Assembly (NCBI RefSeq): GCF_032681285.1
Contig: NZ_CP136336.1
Coordinates: forward strand, 3,707,001 to 3,771,000
DNA from: Piscinibacter gummiphilus
GTDB taxonomy: Bacteria; Pseudomonadota; Gammaproteobacteria; Burkholderiales; Burkholderiaceae_C
Length of the DNA stretch: 64,000 nucleotides
Reading direction: 5' to 3'
Below are positions 17,759 to 27,152 of the stretch, piece after piece (the first letter of the stretch is position 1; each line of letters begins with the position of its first letter). Position numbers and translations under genes: made by a program. Under the pieces are notes generated by a model. That model was not told the DNA's origin. It did no database searches and saw nothing but the letters and a program-made list of their open reading frames with translations.

Positions 17759-18844
17759 ATGAAACGCCGCGATTTGCTCGGGGTTATGGGTGCCGGGCCC
17801 GCACTGTCGGCCCTGGGGGTGGCGCGGCCCTCGCACGCCGCAGTGGCGCCGCGCGCGCTGGCCTTCCCGGCCGACTTCGGCGCCCACCCCGAGACACGCA
17901 CCGAGTGGTGGTACCTGACCGGGGTGATCCAGGCCGGGCCGCGCGAATTCGGCTTCCAGGTCACCTTCTTCCGCAGCCGCACGCCGGTCGAGCCCTCCGC
18001 CAGCCGCTTCGCGCCTACGCAGATCGTCTTCGCCCACTCGGCCCTGAGCGACCTGGCCGAGCGCCGCCAGCGCCACGACCAGCGCATCGCCCGCGCGGGT
18101 TTCGGCATCGCCGAGGCGGGCACCGGCGACACCGCCGTCAGCCTGCGCGGCTGGTCGCTCGTGCGCAGCGGCGAGCCGCAGCGCAGCCTCTACCGCGCCC
18201 AGGTCGCGAGCGACAGCGCCGGCTTCGCGCTCGACCTGCAATGCAGCACCACGCAGCCGGTGCTGCTGCAAGGCAACGCCGGCTTCTCGGCCAAGGCGCC
18301 GCAGCCCGGCCCGGCAAGCCACTACTACAGCCAGCCGCAGTTGCAGGTGCAGGGTCAGATCCGGCTCGACGGCCAGGCGCTCGCCGCCCAGGGCCGCGCC
18401 TGGCTCGACCACGAGTGGAGCGACACCCTGCTCCACCCCGAGGCCGTGGGCTGGGACTGGATCGGCATGAACCTCGACGACGGCAGCGCGCTCACCGCCT
18501 TCCGCCTGCGCCGTGCCGACGGCTCCACGCTTTACGCGGGCGGCAGCCTGCGCAATGCCGCCGGCCAACAGCAGACCTTCGGCCCCGGCGATCTGCGCTT
18601 CACCCCCGGCCGCACCTGGCAGAGCCCGGCCTCGCAGGCCCGCTATCCGGTGGAATGGACCGTCGACACGCCCGCCGGCCGCTACCGCGTGGTGGCCCGC
18701 TTCGACGCCCAGGAACTCGACAGCCGTGGCAGCACCGGCGCCTGGTACTGGGAAGGCCTGTGCGACTTGCAGGGTGCGGGCGATGCCAAGGTCGGCCGCG
18801 GCTACCTGGAGATGACGGGTTACGCAGGCCGGCTGATGCTTTGA
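17759..18844 (+). CDS. Lipocalin-like CrtC/AttH-family protein with Tat-type signal
   Basis: This 361-residue protein begins with a twin-arginine-like signal (MKRRDLLGVMG, cleavage near SHA-AV). The mature part matches the lipocalin-like family that includes AttH and the hydroxyneurosporene synthase CrtC: HPETRTEWWYLTG near the start, GFQVTFFRSRT, the HYYSQPQL strand, WLDHEWSD in the middle and GWDWIGMNLDDG after it. Members that make carotenoids hydrate C=C bonds, but this gene has no carotenoid neighbours, and the AttH-like annotation is safer. It is divergent from the SNF2 gene with a 56-base gap. Confidence 0.8.
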   Translation: MKRRDLLGVMGAGPALSALGVARPSHAAVAPRALAFPADFGAHPETRTEWWYLTGVIQAGPREFGFQVTFFRSRTPVEPSASRFAPTQIVFAHSALSDLAERRQRHDQRIARAGFGIAEAGTGDTAVSLRGWSLVRSGEPQRSLYRAQVASDSAGFALDLQCSTTQPVLLQGNAGFSAKAPQPGPASHYYSQPQLQVQGQIRLDGQALAAQGRAWLDHEWSDTLLHPEAVGWDWIGMNLDDGSALTAFRLRRADGSTLYAGGSLRNAAGQQQTFGPGDLRFTPGRTWQSPASQARYPVEWTVDTPAGRYRVVARFDAQELDSRGSTGAWYWEGLCDLQGAGDAKVGRGYLEMTGYAGRLML

Positions 18845-18867
18845 GCGCCCGTTGCGGGCTCGTTTCG

Positions 18868-18910
18868 GTCTGCTGAAAAAAGAGGCACAAACGTGCCTTA
18901 TTCGGCAGAC
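18868..18910 (+). terminator. Long imperfect hairpin after the CrtC/AttH-like gene
   Basis: GTCTGCTGAA (18868-18877) pairs with TTCGGCAGAC (18901-18910) with one G-T pair, and an inner stem AGGCAC-AAAC-GTGCCT (18883-18898) forms inside it. The element starts 24 bases after the stop at 18844. It has no clean T-run on the plus strand, but A6 precedes the inner stem, giving T6 on the minus strand. It probably protects or terminates the 3' end of the upstream transcript. Confidence 0.4.
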
Positions 18911-18967
18911 GGCAATTCGCACCCCGCCGCACAATGAAAACGCCCGCCCGTCCATATTGCGGCCGCC

Positions 18968-19762
18968 ATGCACCCGACCGACCCGACCACCGACGCTTCG
19001 CCCCACCGCCTCCCGGCGCGGCCGACGCTGCTCGCCTGGGCGGTCACCGCAGCGCAGGCGCCGTTCGCCGCCTGGGCCTGGTTCTCCTGTTTCGCCCTCG
19101 GCCTCGTGACCCGCCGCTCCGCCGCGCAGACCGACGAGGTGTGCACGACGCGCCCGCCGAGCCGCCCGCGGCCCGTGCCAGTCCAACCGACACGCCGCCG
19201 CACCGATGCTTTCGGCCAGCCGGCGAAGCACTCGGTGCCGCTGTTGACCGCCCACCAAGACGCGCTCACCGACCTCTCGGCCCTGAGGGCGCTGGGCGAT
19301 GCCGACACCGCCTGGTCGGACGACCTCGAACAACGCGGCCTGCGCCTGTGCGTGCTGCACGTGGGCCTCGACCGGGTGGGCCCGATCACCGAGCGCTATG
19401 GTGCCGATGCGGGTGAACAGATCCTGCGCCAGGTGGCGCGCCGCCTGCGTCAGCTCGTGCGCGAGGAAGACCGCGTGCTGCGCGTCGAGGAGCACGAGTT
19501 CGTGCTGCTGCTGGCCGCCCCGCACACCGAATGCCTGGCCTTCACGCGCAGCATGTCCACGCGCATCAAGGCCGAGCTGCAACGCCCGCTGAACTACCGC
19601 ACCCTGAGCAACCTGCACATCGGTTGCAGCGTCGGGCTCGCGATCTGGCCGATGCACGGTGACTCGCTGGAAGCGGTGCTGGAGCACGCGGCCGAGATGC
19701 TCGCGAGCGTGCGCCCGCGCGTGGCCGAAGCCCACCCGGTGCAGGCGCTGGAAACGACCTGA
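18968..19762 (+). CDS. GGDEF-fold protein with degenerate active site
   Basis: This 264-residue protein has one or two hydrophobic N-terminal segments (residues about 20-48), a basic proline-rich linker, and a C-terminal diguanylate-cyclase fold (LCVLHVGLDRVGPITERYGADAGEQILRQ is split across the domain start). The position of the GGDEF signature, near residue 173, reads VEEHEF, so the two glycines and the catalytic acid are lost. The later GCSVGLAIWP strand is normal for the fold. It is therefore predicted to be catalytically inactive, perhaps a c-di-GMP or GTP-binding sensor or a protein-interaction module. Confidence 0.75.
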   Translation: MHPTDPTTDASPHRLPARPTLLAWAVTAAQAPFAAWAWFSCFALGLVTRRSAAQTDEVCTTRPPSRPRPVPVQPTRRRTDAFGQPAKHSVPLLTAHQDALTDLSALRALGDADTAWSDDLEQRGLRLCVLHVGLDRVGPITERYGADAGEQILRQVARRLRQLVREEDRVLRVEEHEFVLLLAAPHTECLAFTRSMSTRIKAELQRPLNYRTLSNLHIGCSVGLAIWPMHGDSLEAVLEHAAEMLASVRPRVAEAHPVQALETT

Positions 19763-19766
19763 GCCC

Positions 19767-22223
19767 TCAGGCCAGCGTCTTCATCGCCAGCCAGGCTGGC
19801 AAGCCGAGGTAAAGCGCCGCCAGGCCCAGCCGGTCGAGCCACCAGCGCGCGTCGAGCGCGCCCGCAGGCTTGAGCCAAAGGCTGGCCAGGGTGCCGGCTT
19901 CCGTCACCGCGCGCAGCACCGCCGCGCAGATCACGACGGCGATCGTCCACGCCGCCCACCAGATGGCGAACGCCTTGAGGTAGGCCGCGAGGCCGTACAC
20001 GTGGTACTCGCCAAAGCCGCTGCCGAACACGATGAGCTGGTGCACCCGGAACGCCGGGATCGCCAGCAGCAAGGGGAAGAGCCCGAACTTCAGCAGCGGG
20101 TGCTCGAGCCAGCCGCGCTGGATGGCCCGCCGCACCTGCGCGTAGGTGTGGGCGCGCAGGCTCAGGCGCTCCTGCACCGGCGCGCCGCCGGCCGCTTCGA
20201 TGGCCCGCGCGAGGCCGGCCGGGTCGGCATGCAGCAGACCATACGACCAGCGTGCGCCCGTGCCGAGGCGCAGGCAGGCGCCGTTGCCCGGGATCGGCCA
20301 ACGCCACGGCTCCACCGCCGCAACCTCGGCCAGCGGCAGCTCCAGCCGCGAGCGCCCGCGGGCCAGCACGAGCAATCCGCCTTCGAGCGACAGCCGTGCG
20401 GCAAAGGCCTGCAACAGGCACCACGCAACCAGTTCCGGCGCCACGAAGAACGCGGTGAACACCCGGATCTGCGCGAAGTTGTTGGAGCGGAACGGCCCGT
20501 CGCCGAAGAGGAAGACGAGCGCCATCGCAAGCAGGCTCACGCGGGCGAAAGTGCGCAGCACGCCCGCGGCCAGGCGCACGGCCGGGGGCAGCACTGCCAC
20601 ATTGGCCGGCAACGCTGCCGCAGCCGGCGAGCCCGCGAGGCTTGGCCGCCGCCAGCGCTGCACGCCCGTCGCCATGGCCAGGAGACCGAGGAACACCGCG
20701 GCCGCCTGGCCCACCCAATCGCCCCACGCCACCATCAGCGTGCGTGGCGGCTCCATCACCGGCAGGTCGCCGATCACGAGCGTGCGTTTGCCCATCTGCG
20801 TGCTGGCGACGATTGAGCCGGTGGGGTCGATCGCGGCGCTGAAGCCGGTGGTCGTGACGCGGAACTGCGGCAGGCGCGTCTCGATGCTGCGGAAGGCGGC
20901 CGCCGCCTGATGCAGCTCGGCACCTTGCGGATAGGTGGTGAACCACGCGTCGTTCGACATCGTGAAGATGGCACGGGCGCCGAGGCGGGCGCCGTCGACG
21001 GCGAGGCTCGGGTCGACGTCGTCACGGCAGATCAGCGGCAGCACCGGGATCTCGCGCCCGTCGGCCAGGCGCAGCGGGAACACCCGCGCGCCGTTGCCGG
21101 CGAGCCAGGCGCCCGTCCACGGCAACAGCTGGCGCAGCCAGGCGCTGTCGAGCCAGGCTGGCACGTATTCGGTGAGCGGGAAGAGCCGCGTCTTGCGGTA
21201 GAAGCCGAGCAGGCCGGTGCCGGGGTTCACGAAGGCCGCGGCGTTGTACTCGCCGGCCTCGTCGCGGTCGTAGGTGCCGAACACGAGGGGCACCTTCAGC
21301 TCGTCGACGACGCCCTGGATCTCCTGGTCGAGCTCGGCGCCGGCGATGCTCTTGGGGTGGCCGAAGGTCGTGGGGTAGACCGTCTCGGACCAGAGCACCG
21401 CATCCGCCCGGTGCTGCGCCACGGCGCCGTGCGACATCTCGTAGTGCGTGTCGAGCACCTCGCGCACGACGGCATCGGCGCCCTTCTCCTGGCGCAGGCG
21501 CTCGTAGTCGGCGATGTTCGATTGCACGAGGCCCACGCGCAGCGGCTTGTCGGCCGGCGCGGGCAGGCCCGCGAGTGCCACCCAGCCGTAGCCGGCCAGC
21601 ACGACCGGCACCAGCATCGCCAGCGCGAGCGGCCTGGCCACCGCACGTGCCCCCTCGCCGCGGCGTGCCAGCGCCGCGGCGAGGGCCTCGTTGACCAGCA
21701 GCAGCAACAAGGTGAGCCCCGCGGTGCCGCCCACGTCGGCCGCCTGGCGCAGCAAACGCGAGGGGTAGAGGCCGTAGCCATAGGTGTCGCCCAGCATCTT
21801 CGGCACGAGCCACTCGGTGGCGACCCAGGCGGCCGCACCGGCGAGCGCACACAGCACGGCGCCGCGCGCACGCAACAGGCGACGCACCCACGCGAAGACG
21901 ATGAACTGCGGCTGGAAGACCGGCGCCGCGATCAGCAGCACCAGGAGGCCCATGGGCGTGCCGACATGCGCGTAGTGCCCGATCGCCGCGCCGAACCACG
22001 GGAAGGCCGCGAGCGTGAACGCGACCGACATCGCCCATGCGTTGAGCAGCGTGCGGCCGAGCGTGGGCGCGGCGTCGAGCGTGCGCAGCCAGGGCGCCAG
22101 CGCCACGAAGCCGAGCACCCAGCCGGCGCCGCCGCGGACATAGAGGAACACGAGCACCGCGCTGGCGAGGATGCCCGCCCACCCACGCACGGCATCGCGC
22201 GAGAACCCCACGGCGCGGCTCAA
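19767..22223 (-). CDS. Apolipoprotein N-acyltransferase homologue with large C-terminal extension
   Basis: This 818-residue membrane protein has a region of about 540 residues related to Lnt: six or so membrane segments, then a nitrilase domain with Glu280 (LWSETVYP), Lys344 (YRKTRLFPLTEYVP) and Cys399 (LICRDDVDP), the spacing of the E. coli Glu-Lys-Cys triad (267, 335, 387). The residues after the Cys differ from the usual C-Y-E. An added C-terminal part (about 545-818) has membrane segments and a soluble beta-rich section, giving a size well above the usual 500-550. I infer N-acylation of lipoproteins or a related nitrilase-type reaction in the inner membrane. ATG 22223 overlaps the stop of the preceding gene. 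Confidence 0.8.
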   Translation of the reverse strand: MSRAVGFSRDAVRGWAGILASAVLVFLYVRGGAGWVLGFVALAPWLRTLDAAPTLGRTLLNAWAMSVAFTLAAFPWFGAAIGHYAHVGTPMGLLVLLIAAPVFQPQFIVFAWVRRLLRARGAVLCALAGAAAWVATEWLVPKMLGDTYGYGLYPSRLLRQAADVGGTAGLTLLLLLVNEALAAALARRGEGARAVARPLALAMLVPVVLAGYGWVALAGLPAPADKPLRVGLVQSNIADYERLRQEKGADAVVREVLDTHYEMSHGAVAQHRADAVLWSETVYPTTFGHPKSIAGAELDQEIQGVVDELKVPLVFGTYDRDEAGEYNAAAFVNPGTGLLGFYRKTRLFPLTEYVPAWLDSAWLRQLLPWTGAWLAGNGARVFPLRLADGREIPVLPLICRDDVDPSLAVDGARLGARAIFTMSNDAWFTTYPQGAELHQAAAAFRSIETRLPQFRVTTTGFSAAIDPTGSIVASTQMGKRTLVIGDLPVMEPPRTLMVAWGDWVGQAAAVFLGLLAMATGVQRWRRPSLAGSPAAAALPANVAVLPPAVRLAAGVLRTFARVSLLAMALVFLFGDGPFRSNNFAQIRVFTAFFVAPELVAWCLLQAFAARLSLEGGLLVLARGRSRLELPLAEVAAVEPWRWPIPGNGACLRLGTGARWSYGLLHADPAGLARAIEAAGGAPVQERLSLRAHTYAQVRRAIQRGWLEHPLLKFGLFPLLLAIPAFRVHQLIVFGSGFGEYHVYGLAAYLKAFAIWWAAWTIAVVICAAVLRAVTEAGTLASLWLKPAGALDARWWLDRLGLAALYLGLPAWLAMKTLA

Positions 22224-22903
22224 CTTCCAGCCTTGTCCGGCTCGGCCGGCGCCGGGATCACGATCTTGCGCAGCGGCAGGCCGGGCGGTGCCTGCTCGGG
22301 CGGCACGATGCGGTCGCGGGTGCGTGCGCCGCCCACGAAGCGAGGGTGGTCGGGCGCGTACATGAGGATGGGCTCGATGTCCTGCCCATCGTCGGTGGTC
22401 TGGTGGTGGCGCACGTAGCCCGGGGGCAGCGCGAAGTCTTCGGGCACGGCCAGGCCGATCATCGGCGGCTTGGTACCGGGCGGGTTGAAGGCCGCGACGC
22501 CGGTGGTCACGCCGGCACGGTGCAGGCGCTCGATCACCTCGCCCATCGTCGGCTTCTCGCCGGGGTTGAGGTACGCGGTGAGATCGGGCGTCTGGTCGTC
22601 GTCGGGGTTGGGCACGTGGGCGGCCACCCGTGCGGGCAGCACCGGGGCGCTCGCCGCCGTCGGGCCAGAAGCCGCAGGTTCGGCTTCGTCTCTGGCTTCG
22701 GGGCTCGTCGCGACCTGCACGGGAAGCACAGGCCGCGGCGAGGCCGCGGTGTCAGCGTCGGAAGGCGCGGTCAGCCAATAGGCCACGCCCCCGATCACCA
22801 CCACCACGGCCAGCAGGTAAGCGAACGACGGGCCGAACGACGCGGCCCGCCTTCCGTTTGCCGGATCGGCCGCAGGGCGGCCCGTACTTCCCGGCTCTTT
22901 CAC
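22220..22903 (-). CDS. Single-pass membrane protein of unknown function
   Basis: This 227-residue protein has a short cytoplasmic N-terminus, one membrane segment (FAYLLAVVVVIGGVAYWL, residues about 27-44), a low-complexity Ala/Pro/Ser linker and a C-terminal domain (about 105-227) with AYLNPGEKPTMGEVIERLHRAG and a proline-rich tail. I do not recognise the family. Its stop overlaps the start of the Lnt-like gene (ATGA), so the two are probably made together, and its periplasmic domain could work with the Lnt-like enzyme. Confidence 0.65.
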   Translation of the reverse strand: MKEPGSTGRPAADPANGRRAASFGPSFAYLLAVVVVIGGVAYWLTAPSDADTAASPRPVLPVQVATSPEARDEAEPAASGPTAASAPVLPARVAAHVPNPDDDQTPDLTAYLNPGEKPTMGEVIERLHRAGVTTGVAAFNPPGTKPPMIGLAVPEDFALPPGYVRHHQTTDDGQDIEPILMYAPDHPRFVGGARTRDRIVPPEQAPPGLPLRKIVIPAPAEPDKAGS

Positions 22904-22921
22904 GTCACACCTCGATCGAGC

Positions 22922-24007
22922 TCAGGGTGCCGAGGGGTTGCTCGTGGCCATCGACCAACCCGAGCGCTCGTGGGCGTAGCGGTCCCAGATCGGGCTCTTG
23001 CCGCCGGTGAACGAGGTGTAGCGCGGTGCGGCCGAGCCGGTGCCGGTGCCGAGGCTCAGCGAGACGTTGCCACCCGTGTAGGTCGGGTGGATGTCGTCGG
23101 ACTGGATGTAGTCGATGCTGGTGCTGGCGCTGACGCGCTTGAGGTTGGCGTCCTTGATGGTCGAGCGCAGGGTCTGCGTGATGCGGGTCACGTAGCTCTG
23201 CTCGCTCTCGCCCGGCACGTACTTGATGGCTTCGGAGTCGATGAGGCCGTCACCGTTGGTGTCGTAGTCGGCAGCGTGGTACTGGGCGAAGTTGTCCACG
23301 TACACAAAACCCTTCTGGCGGGCGAAGTCACCCATGAACCAGTTCACCTTGGCGGCGTAGCGCAGCATCATTTCAGAGATGTTGACCCCGCGGCCGGTGG
23401 ATGCATCACGGCAGGAGCTGGTCTTGTTGTAGGCGTCCAGGCCCGGGTAGTGCAGGTTGCCGATGATCTTGAGCTTCACGCCCGAGTAGGCGTTGGCGTT
23501 GATGTAGTCCATCGCGCGAGCGACGTAGGTGCGGCAGCTTTCGGTGCCGGAATCGAGCTTGGTGTAGCTGCAAGTGCCGGTCTGGCGGTCGAAGTCGGCG
23601 CGGTTCTGGAGGCCGTCGTTGCCACACATCTCGAAGGCCACCACGCGCGTGCTGCTGTTCTGCATGTACGAGCGCTCGGAGACGATCTTGCTGTCGTAGA
23701 TCTCTTTCGCCAGCGCGCCCGACTTGGTGCGGCGGATGCTCTCGATGTCGGTGCCCCAGGCGGCCGACAGGTATTCGGCCTGCACGGTGGGGGCCGAGTA
23801 CTTGGCCACGTTGGTCAGCGAGGTGTTGTAGCCCGCGTAGATCGAGTCACCGTAGGCGACGACGCGGTACTTGGTCGTGGTGCCGGAGCGGTTGACGGTC
23901 CACGAAGCGTTCTGGGTGATGCCCGAGGCGGCCACTTCGGCACCAAAGCTCAGCAGGGCCAGGGCGGGCAGCAGCGCGCGCGCTGCAGCGCTGAAACGGA
24001 AGGTCAT
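22922..24007 (-). CDS. Secreted SGNH/GDSL-type hydrolase
   Basis: This 361-residue protein has a signal peptide (cleavage near AAS) and the SGNH blocks: Ser55 in AYGDSIYAG (block I), a Gly in GALAKE, Asn in CGNDG (block III), and Asp/His in SDDIHPT near the C-terminus (block V). A segment DYDTNGDGLIDSE looks like an EF-hand-type calcium loop. ATG 24007 has AAGGAG just upstream. These enzymes are esterases or lipases of broad range; the substrate is not predictable. It is transcribed apart from the efflux operon at 24165-28679. Confidence 0.8.
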   Translation of the reverse strand: MTFRFSAAARALLPALALLSFGAEVAASGITQNASWTVNRSGTTTKYRVVAYGDSIYAGYNTSLTNVAKYSAPTVQAEYLSAAWGTDIESIRRTKSGALAKEIYDSKIVSERSYMQNSSTRVVAFEMCGNDGLQNRADFDRQTGTCSYTKLDSGTESCRTYVARAMDYINANAYSGVKLKIIGNLHYPGLDAYNKTSSCRDASTGRGVNISEMMLRYAAKVNWFMGDFARQKGFVYVDNFAQYHAADYDTNGDGLIDSEAIKYVPGESEQSYVTRITQTLRSTIKDANLKRVSASTSIDYIQSDDIHPTYTGGNVSLSLGTGTGSAAPRYTSFTGGKSPIWDRYAHERSGWSMATSNPSAP

Positions 24008-24164
24008 GGCGGATCTCCTTGAGGTTGTTTGTAGTAGCCGGCGCAAATGTAGACGGCCGTCCACTTTTGGAGCATTAGGAGATTCCCCGGAAACTTGTAC
24101 CGACTTGCTGAGTGCACTTCCCCCTGTTGCACAGCACCCGCAAGACCCTCGCGCTCGGTGCCTC

Positions 24165-25778
24165 TCAGTGAGCGCCGCCTCCCGCGTCAGCCGCCCCGTC
24201 CATCTTCGGCCGCGTGAGCCACACCAGGCTGACGAGCGCCACGAAGAGCATCGACGACAGCCAGAAGAGATCGGTGGCGGCCATCGTGAAGGCCTGCTGG
24301 TCGATCATGCGATTGACCTGCGCCAGCGCCTGCTCGTAGCTCAGCCCGCCCGCCTGCAGCTGCGAGATCGTCTGCATCGCCGCGCCGTTGCCGCGGTGGA
24401 TGCTCTCCGCGAGCTGCGCATGGTGCAGCGTGGCGCGGTTGTCCCACGCGGTGGTGAAGAGCGAGGTGCCCACCGCGCCGGCCGTGATGCGCACGAAGTT
24501 GCTCAGGCCCGCGCCCGAGGGCATCTGCTGCGGCTGCAACCCCGAGAAGGTGATGGCCTGCAGCGGGATGAAGAAGAACGCCATCGCCGCGCCTTGCAGC
24601 ACCGTCGGGATCAGGATGGTCCAGAAGTCGGCCTGGGTGTTGAAGTGCGAGCGCATCCACAGCACCAGCCCGAAGCCGAGGAAGGCCACGGTCGCGAGCT
24701 TGCGTGGGTCGATGATGCGCACGTTCTTGCCCACCCAGGGCGAGAGCACGATGGCCAGCAGCCCCACCGGTGCGAGCGCGATGCCGGCCCAGGTGGCGGT
24801 GTAGCCCATGTACTGCTGCAGCCACAGCGGCATCAACACCACGTTGCCGAAGAAGACGCCATAGGCGACCGACAGCGACACCGTGCCCAGCCAGAAGTTG
24901 CGGCGGGCAAAGAGATGCAGGTCGACGATCGGGTGCTTCTCGGTCAACTCCCAGGCGATGAAGAACATGAAGCTCACCACCGACACGACCGCCAGCACCA
25001 CGATCTCGCTCGACTCGAACCAGTCGAGCTCCTTGCCCTTGTCGACCATGATCTGCATCGCGCCGATGAAGAGCACCAGCAGCACGAGGCCCACCGTGTC
25101 GAGCGGCACGCGCTTCGGCCCGGGGTCGCGGGTGCGGTAGATCGACCAGGTGAAGGCTGCGGCAACCAGGCCCACGGGGATGTTGATGTAGAAGATCCAC
25201 GGCCACGAAATCGTGTCGGTGATCCAGCCGCCGAGCAGCGGCCCGACCACCGGCGCCACCAGCACCGTCATCGCCCACATCGCCATCGCGATGCCGGCCT
25301 TGGCGGGCGGGTAGCTCGCGAGCAGCAGCGTCTGCGAGAGCGGGATCATCGGCCCGGCCACCAGGCCTTGCAGCACGCGGAAGGCGATCAGCAGCTCGAT
25401 GCTCGGTGCGAGTCCACACAGCCACGAGGCCAGCACGAAGAGCAGGATGCTCGCCGCGAAGAGGCGCACCTGCCCGAAACGCTGCGTGAGCCAGCCGGTG
25501 AGCGGCACCGAGATCGCATTGGCCACGCCGAAGGAAGTGATGACCCAGGTGCCTTGCGCCGGGCTCACGCCCATGTCGCCCGAGATCGCGGGGATCGACA
25601 CGTTGGCGATCGAGCTGTCGAGCACGTTCATGAAGGTCGCGAGCGACAGCGCGACCGTGCCCAGCACGAGCTGGCTGCCGGAAAGCGGTGGGAAGGACGG
25701 CGGGCGCGCCGGCGGCGCCGCGGGCGCCGGGGCAGCGGCGCCTGACGGCACTCCAGCCGTGGTGGAGGAAGACGACAT
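24165..25778 (-). CDS. emrB: DHA2-family MFS drug exporter EmrB
   Basis: This 537-residue protein has about 14 membrane segments and the DHA2 family motifs (FMNVLDSSIANVSIPAI in TM1, GWLTQRFGQVR after TM2, GPLLGGWITDTISWPWIF in TM5). It would exchange protons for hydrophobic compounds and pass them to EmrA and the outer-membrane factor. ATG 25778 is preferred because GCGAGG lies upstream; a GTG at 25799 would overlap the emrA stop. Confidence 0.9.
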   Translation of the reverse strand: MSSSSTTAGVPSGAAAPAPAAPPARPPSFPPLSGSQLVLGTVALSLATFMNVLDSSIANVSIPAISGDMGVSPAQGTWVITSFGVANAISVPLTGWLTQRFGQVRLFAASILLFVLASWLCGLAPSIELLIAFRVLQGLVAGPMIPLSQTLLLASYPPAKAGIAMAMWAMTVLVAPVVGPLLGGWITDTISWPWIFYINIPVGLVAAAFTWSIYRTRDPGPKRVPLDTVGLVLLVLFIGAMQIMVDKGKELDWFESSEIVVLAVVSVVSFMFFIAWELTEKHPIVDLHLFARRNFWLGTVSLSVAYGVFFGNVVLMPLWLQQYMGYTATWAGIALAPVGLLAIVLSPWVGKNVRIIDPRKLATVAFLGFGLVLWMRSHFNTQADFWTILIPTVLQGAAMAFFFIPLQAITFSGLQPQQMPSGAGLSNFVRITAGAVGTSLFTTAWDNRATLHHAQLAESIHRGNGAAMQTISQLQAGGLSYEQALAQVNRMIDQQAFTMAATDLFWLSSMLFVALVSLVWLTRPKMDGAADAGGGAH

Positions 25779-25795
25779 GGCCGATGCCTCGCGCG

Positions 25796-27118
25796 TCACT
25801 TGCCGGCGACGACCGAGGCGCGCAGCCCCGACGCGCCCGAGGACGCAGCGACGTTGCCCTGGGGCTGGGCAGTGGCCGGCGCCGCCAGGGTCGGCGGCGC
25901 CTGGCGCTGCACGGCACGACCCACGTTGAGGGCGATGATCTTGCGCACCTCGGCATCGGCGTCGGCGCTGTTGGCTTCAAGGGCGGCGGCATGGCCCACG
26001 CCGTTGGCGCGCGGCGCGTCGGCGAGCGCCTTGCCGCTGGTGTCGGCCACGTCGACCTTGGCGTCCATCGACAGGCCCACGCGCAGCGGGTGCTCGGCGA
26101 GCTCCTTCGGGTCGAGCGCCACGCGCACCGGCAGGCGCTGCACCACCTTGATCCAGTTGCCGGTCGCGTTCTGCGCCGGCAGCAGCGCGAAGGCCGCGCC
26201 GGTGCCCGCGCCCAGGCCCTCGACCTTGCCGTGGTACTGCACCTTGTTGCCGTACATGTCGGCCGTCAGCGTGACGGGCTGGCCGATGCGCAGCGACTTG
26301 AGCTGGCTTTCCTTGAAGTTGGCGTCGACCCAGACCTGGTTGAGCGCGATCACCGACATCAGCGGCGTGCCGGCCTGCACACGCTGGCCGAGCTGCACGC
26401 TGCGCTTGGCGACGTAGCCATCGACCGGGGCCACCAGCTCCGAGCGCTTGACTGCGAGGAAGGCCTCGCGCACCCGCGCCGAGGCGCGCTGCACGTTGGG
26501 GTGCTGCTCGACCGAGGTGTTGTCGGTGAGCGACTGGTTGGAGGCGAGCTGCTCGCGCGCCGCGAGCGCGGCCGACTGCGCGGAGGCCACGGCTGCCTTG
26601 GCGGCGTTGAGCTGCGCGGTCGCGTGCTCGTACTCTTCCTTGCCCACGGCGCCGGTGGCGAGCAGCGGCGTGCGGCGGTTCACGTCTTCCTGGGCCCGCG
26701 CCACGTCGCTCTGCACACGCACGAGCTCCGCCTCGCGCAGCGCGATCTGCGCCTTGTAGGTGGCGTTGTTGGCGTACAGCGTGCGCACTTCGCGCACGGT
26801 TTGCGCGAGCTGGGCTTCGGCCTGGTCGAGCGCGACCTGCGCATCAGCCGGGTCGAGCTTGACCAGCACCTGGCCGGCCTTCACGAAATCGGTGTCGTCG
26901 GCATTGATGGCGAGCACGGTGCCGCCGACCTGCGGCGTGAGCTGCACCACGTTGCCCTGCACGTAGGCGTTGTCGGTGTGCTCGAAGTGGCTGAGCACGA
27001 GGCCGTAGTAGGCGCCATAGCCGATGCCGGCGAGTGCGACGACCAGCGCCACGGCGGTCAGGGCCTTCTTGCGCTTCGGGTTGCCGGCCGGCGAGGTGTT
27101 GGGTTGAGGGGCGTTCAT
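25796..27118 (-). CDS. emrA: EmrA/HlyD-family membrane fusion protein
   Basis: This 440-residue protein has one N-terminal membrane anchor (KALTAVALVVALAGIGYG), a biotinyl-lipoyl-like half (QVGGTVLAINADDTDFVKAGQ), a long coiled-coil region (residues about 100-215), the second lipoyl half (LVAPVDGYVAKRSVQLGQ) and a beta-barrel. A Gln/Ala/Pro-rich tail extends past the usual end. ATG 27118 has GGAG ten bases upstream. It bridges EmrB and the outer-membrane factor encoded just before it. Confidence 0.92.
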   Translation of the reverse strand: MNAPQPNTSPAGNPKRKKALTAVALVVALAGIGYGAYYGLVLSHFEHTDNAYVQGNVVQLTPQVGGTVLAINADDTDFVKAGQVLVKLDPADAQVALDQAEAQLAQTVREVRTLYANNATYKAQIALREAELVRVQSDVARAQEDVNRRTPLLATGAVGKEEYEHATAQLNAAKAAVASAQSAALAAREQLASNQSLTDNTSVEQHPNVQRASARVREAFLAVKRSELVAPVDGYVAKRSVQLGQRVQAGTPLMSVIALNQVWVDANFKESQLKSLRIGQPVTLTADMYGNKVQYHGKVEGLGAGTGAAFALLPAQNATGNWIKVVQRLPVRVALDPKELAEHPLRVGLSMDAKVDVADTSGKALADAPRANGVGHAAALEANSADADAEVRKIIALNVGRAVQRQAPPTLAAPATAQPQGNVAASSGASGLRASVVAGK

Positions 27119-27152
27119 GAGGTTTTCTCCGGGACTTCTTGGGTTGTCGTCT

